Assembly: GCA_028293465.1 (NCBI GenBank) | Contig: JAQGOT010000446.1 | Span: 1 to 15,567, forward strand | Source: Pedosphaera sp. | GTDB lineage: Bacteria > Verrucomicrobiota > Verrucomicrobiia > Limisphaerales > Pedosphaeraceae | Direction of reading: 5' to 3' | Length of the DNA stretch: 15,567 bases | Shown here: positions 14,863 to 15,567 of the stretch, in pieces | Position numbering within the stretch: the stretch's first letter is position 1 | How the letters are laid out: each line of letters starts with the position of its first letter | Notes under the pieces: model-generated | Seen by the model: the letters and a program-made list of their open reading frames with translations, nothing else | Database searches by the model: none | What the model was told of the DNA's origin: nothing | Position numbers and translations under genes: made by a program

Positions 14863-15567
14863 CTACGCCCGCTCAATCGAGCGCCGCTTGTAAAGAAACT
14901 CGAACATGGTCCCCTCGTGCGGCTGGTCCCAGGAGATCTTCATCGTGGAAATCGGGCCCAGGTTCAACCGCTCGATCAACGGTGATTCCAACAGTTGCTC
15001 CGTAAAAACGGGATCTTTGGTGATGGCCGTCACCACCAGCGACGGCCCGATCTGTTTCAGCATCTCCGCCTGCGGCACCTCGACCACGCTGGCATACGGA
15101 CAAAGAAATTCACGGTTCGCCAGCGGATGGGCAAAGGAATCGCACCGCACAATGGTGGGCCGCAAGTAGGTGCCCCCGTCCAACTGCACCTTGCGCGGGC
15201 CGTTCCGATACTGCGCGGTGACGTCCGCCGCCCCGGGCGTTTTCAAATCCTGCTCGATGGCGCCATCAATGTACTCGGCCATCTTGGGATTGGCAAAGCC
15301 GGAGAGCCGGGCGTTCTCGTCAGCGGGCGGCAACGGCGCAATGGGGCCCAGCTTGCGGGCCAGCGCCTCGGCGATTTCCGCGCCGTATTTAGGCACGACG
15401 ACGGCGGAAGCATTGATGCAACTGCGCCCGCCGTTGTCCGCAATAGATGACGCGATGAGATCGAGATGCTCGGGCCAGCGCTCGATTTCATCCTCACCGA
15501 TTAGGATTTTGCTGAAGCCCGGGCCGTGAATCTGAATGGCCGGGTTGCCGGCATAACGATCGGTGGT
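14863..15567 (-). CDS. Aldehyde dehydrogenase superfamily protein, C-terminal part
   Basis: This gene runs off the right edge; 234 residues of its C-terminal part are present and the start lies outside the window. The catalytic cysteine is visible in NGGRSCINASAVVVP (Cys codon at 15418-15420), matching the aldehyde dehydrogenase GQxCxA signature. Further family features are GTYLRPTIV, the ANREFLCPYASVVEV stretch (compare the usual EEIFGPV), the GLGPISTMKI-like loop and the C-terminal phrase FEFLYKRRSIE. About 36 residues before the cysteine, where most NAD(P)-dependent members have ELGGK with a general-base Glu, this protein reads IHGPGFSKILIGED, so that Glu seems absent. Lack of this Glu is known in CoA-acylating members, but I cannot assign this one to that group. 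It is followed 96 bp downstream by the Fe-ADH. Superfamily membership is clear; substrate and acceptor are not. Confidence 0.88.
   Translation of the reverse strand, partial: TTDRYAGNPAIQIHGPGFSKILIGEDEIERWPEHLDLIASSIADNGGRSCINASAVVVPKYGAEIAEALARKLGPIAPLPPADENARLSGFANPKMAEYIDGAIEQDLKTPGAADVTAQYRNGPRKVQLDGGTYLRPTIVRCDSFAHPLANREFLCPYASVVEVPQAEMLKQIGPSLVVTAITKDPVFTEQLLESPLIERLNLGPISTMKISWDQPHEGTMFEFLYKRRSIERA

Overview
The window looks like chromosomal DNA of a GC-rich bacterium of the PVC group, most likely Verrucomicrobiota (Planctomycetota is the alternative). The main evidence is the paired genes at 8516-13224: a PSCyt1/DUF1549/LamG/DUF1553 protein followed 8 bases later by a Tat-type DUF1501 protein. 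This pair is a hallmark of Planctomycetota and Verrucomicrobiota. No rRNA, tRNA, CRISPR array, integrase or transposase was seen.

Layout: 1-741 holds no convincing gene. It carries two unrelated families of short repeats, eight TGTAACG(A/G)T units at 187-297 and AATCC-based 10-bp units at 431-460 and 604-623. Then follow, on the plus strand, an NtrC-type sigma-54 response regulator (742-2115), a GT-C/GT39-like membrane glycosyltransferase (2118-3950) whose ribosome site lies inside the regulator gene, a 458-bp gap with an AT-rich island, a 1304-residue membrane histidine kinase with about seven PAS domains (4409-8323), and a probable 85-residue basic coiled-coil protein whose start overlaps the kinase stop (8313-8570).

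The right half is on the minus strand. In transcription order it reads: an aldehyde dehydrogenase-superfamily protein cut by the window edge (15567-14863), an iron-type alcohol dehydrogenase (14766-13489), a 264-bp gap, the cytochrome-like DUF1549/LamG/DUF1553 protein (13224-10015), and the DUF1501 protein (10006-8516). The two halves converge at about 8516-8570, where the small plus-strand gene and the DUF1501 gene overlap tail to tail.

How the genes may work together: the regulator and glycosyltransferase look co-transcribed, which suggests regulated cell-envelope glycosylation. The multi-PAS kinase lacks a receiver domain and is a candidate partner for the regulator, but its phosphoacceptor motif is not of the NtrB kind, so the pairing is unproven. 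The ALDH and Fe-ADH genes form a likely aldehyde/alcohol interconversion module. The ALDH seems to lack the usual ELGGK general-base glutamate while keeping the catalytic cysteine. The DUF1549/DUF1553 and DUF1501 pair is an exported module of poorly known function. I see no clear, complete novel system. The best leads are the unusual ALDH, the small protein attached to the kinase, and the TGTAACG repeat array.
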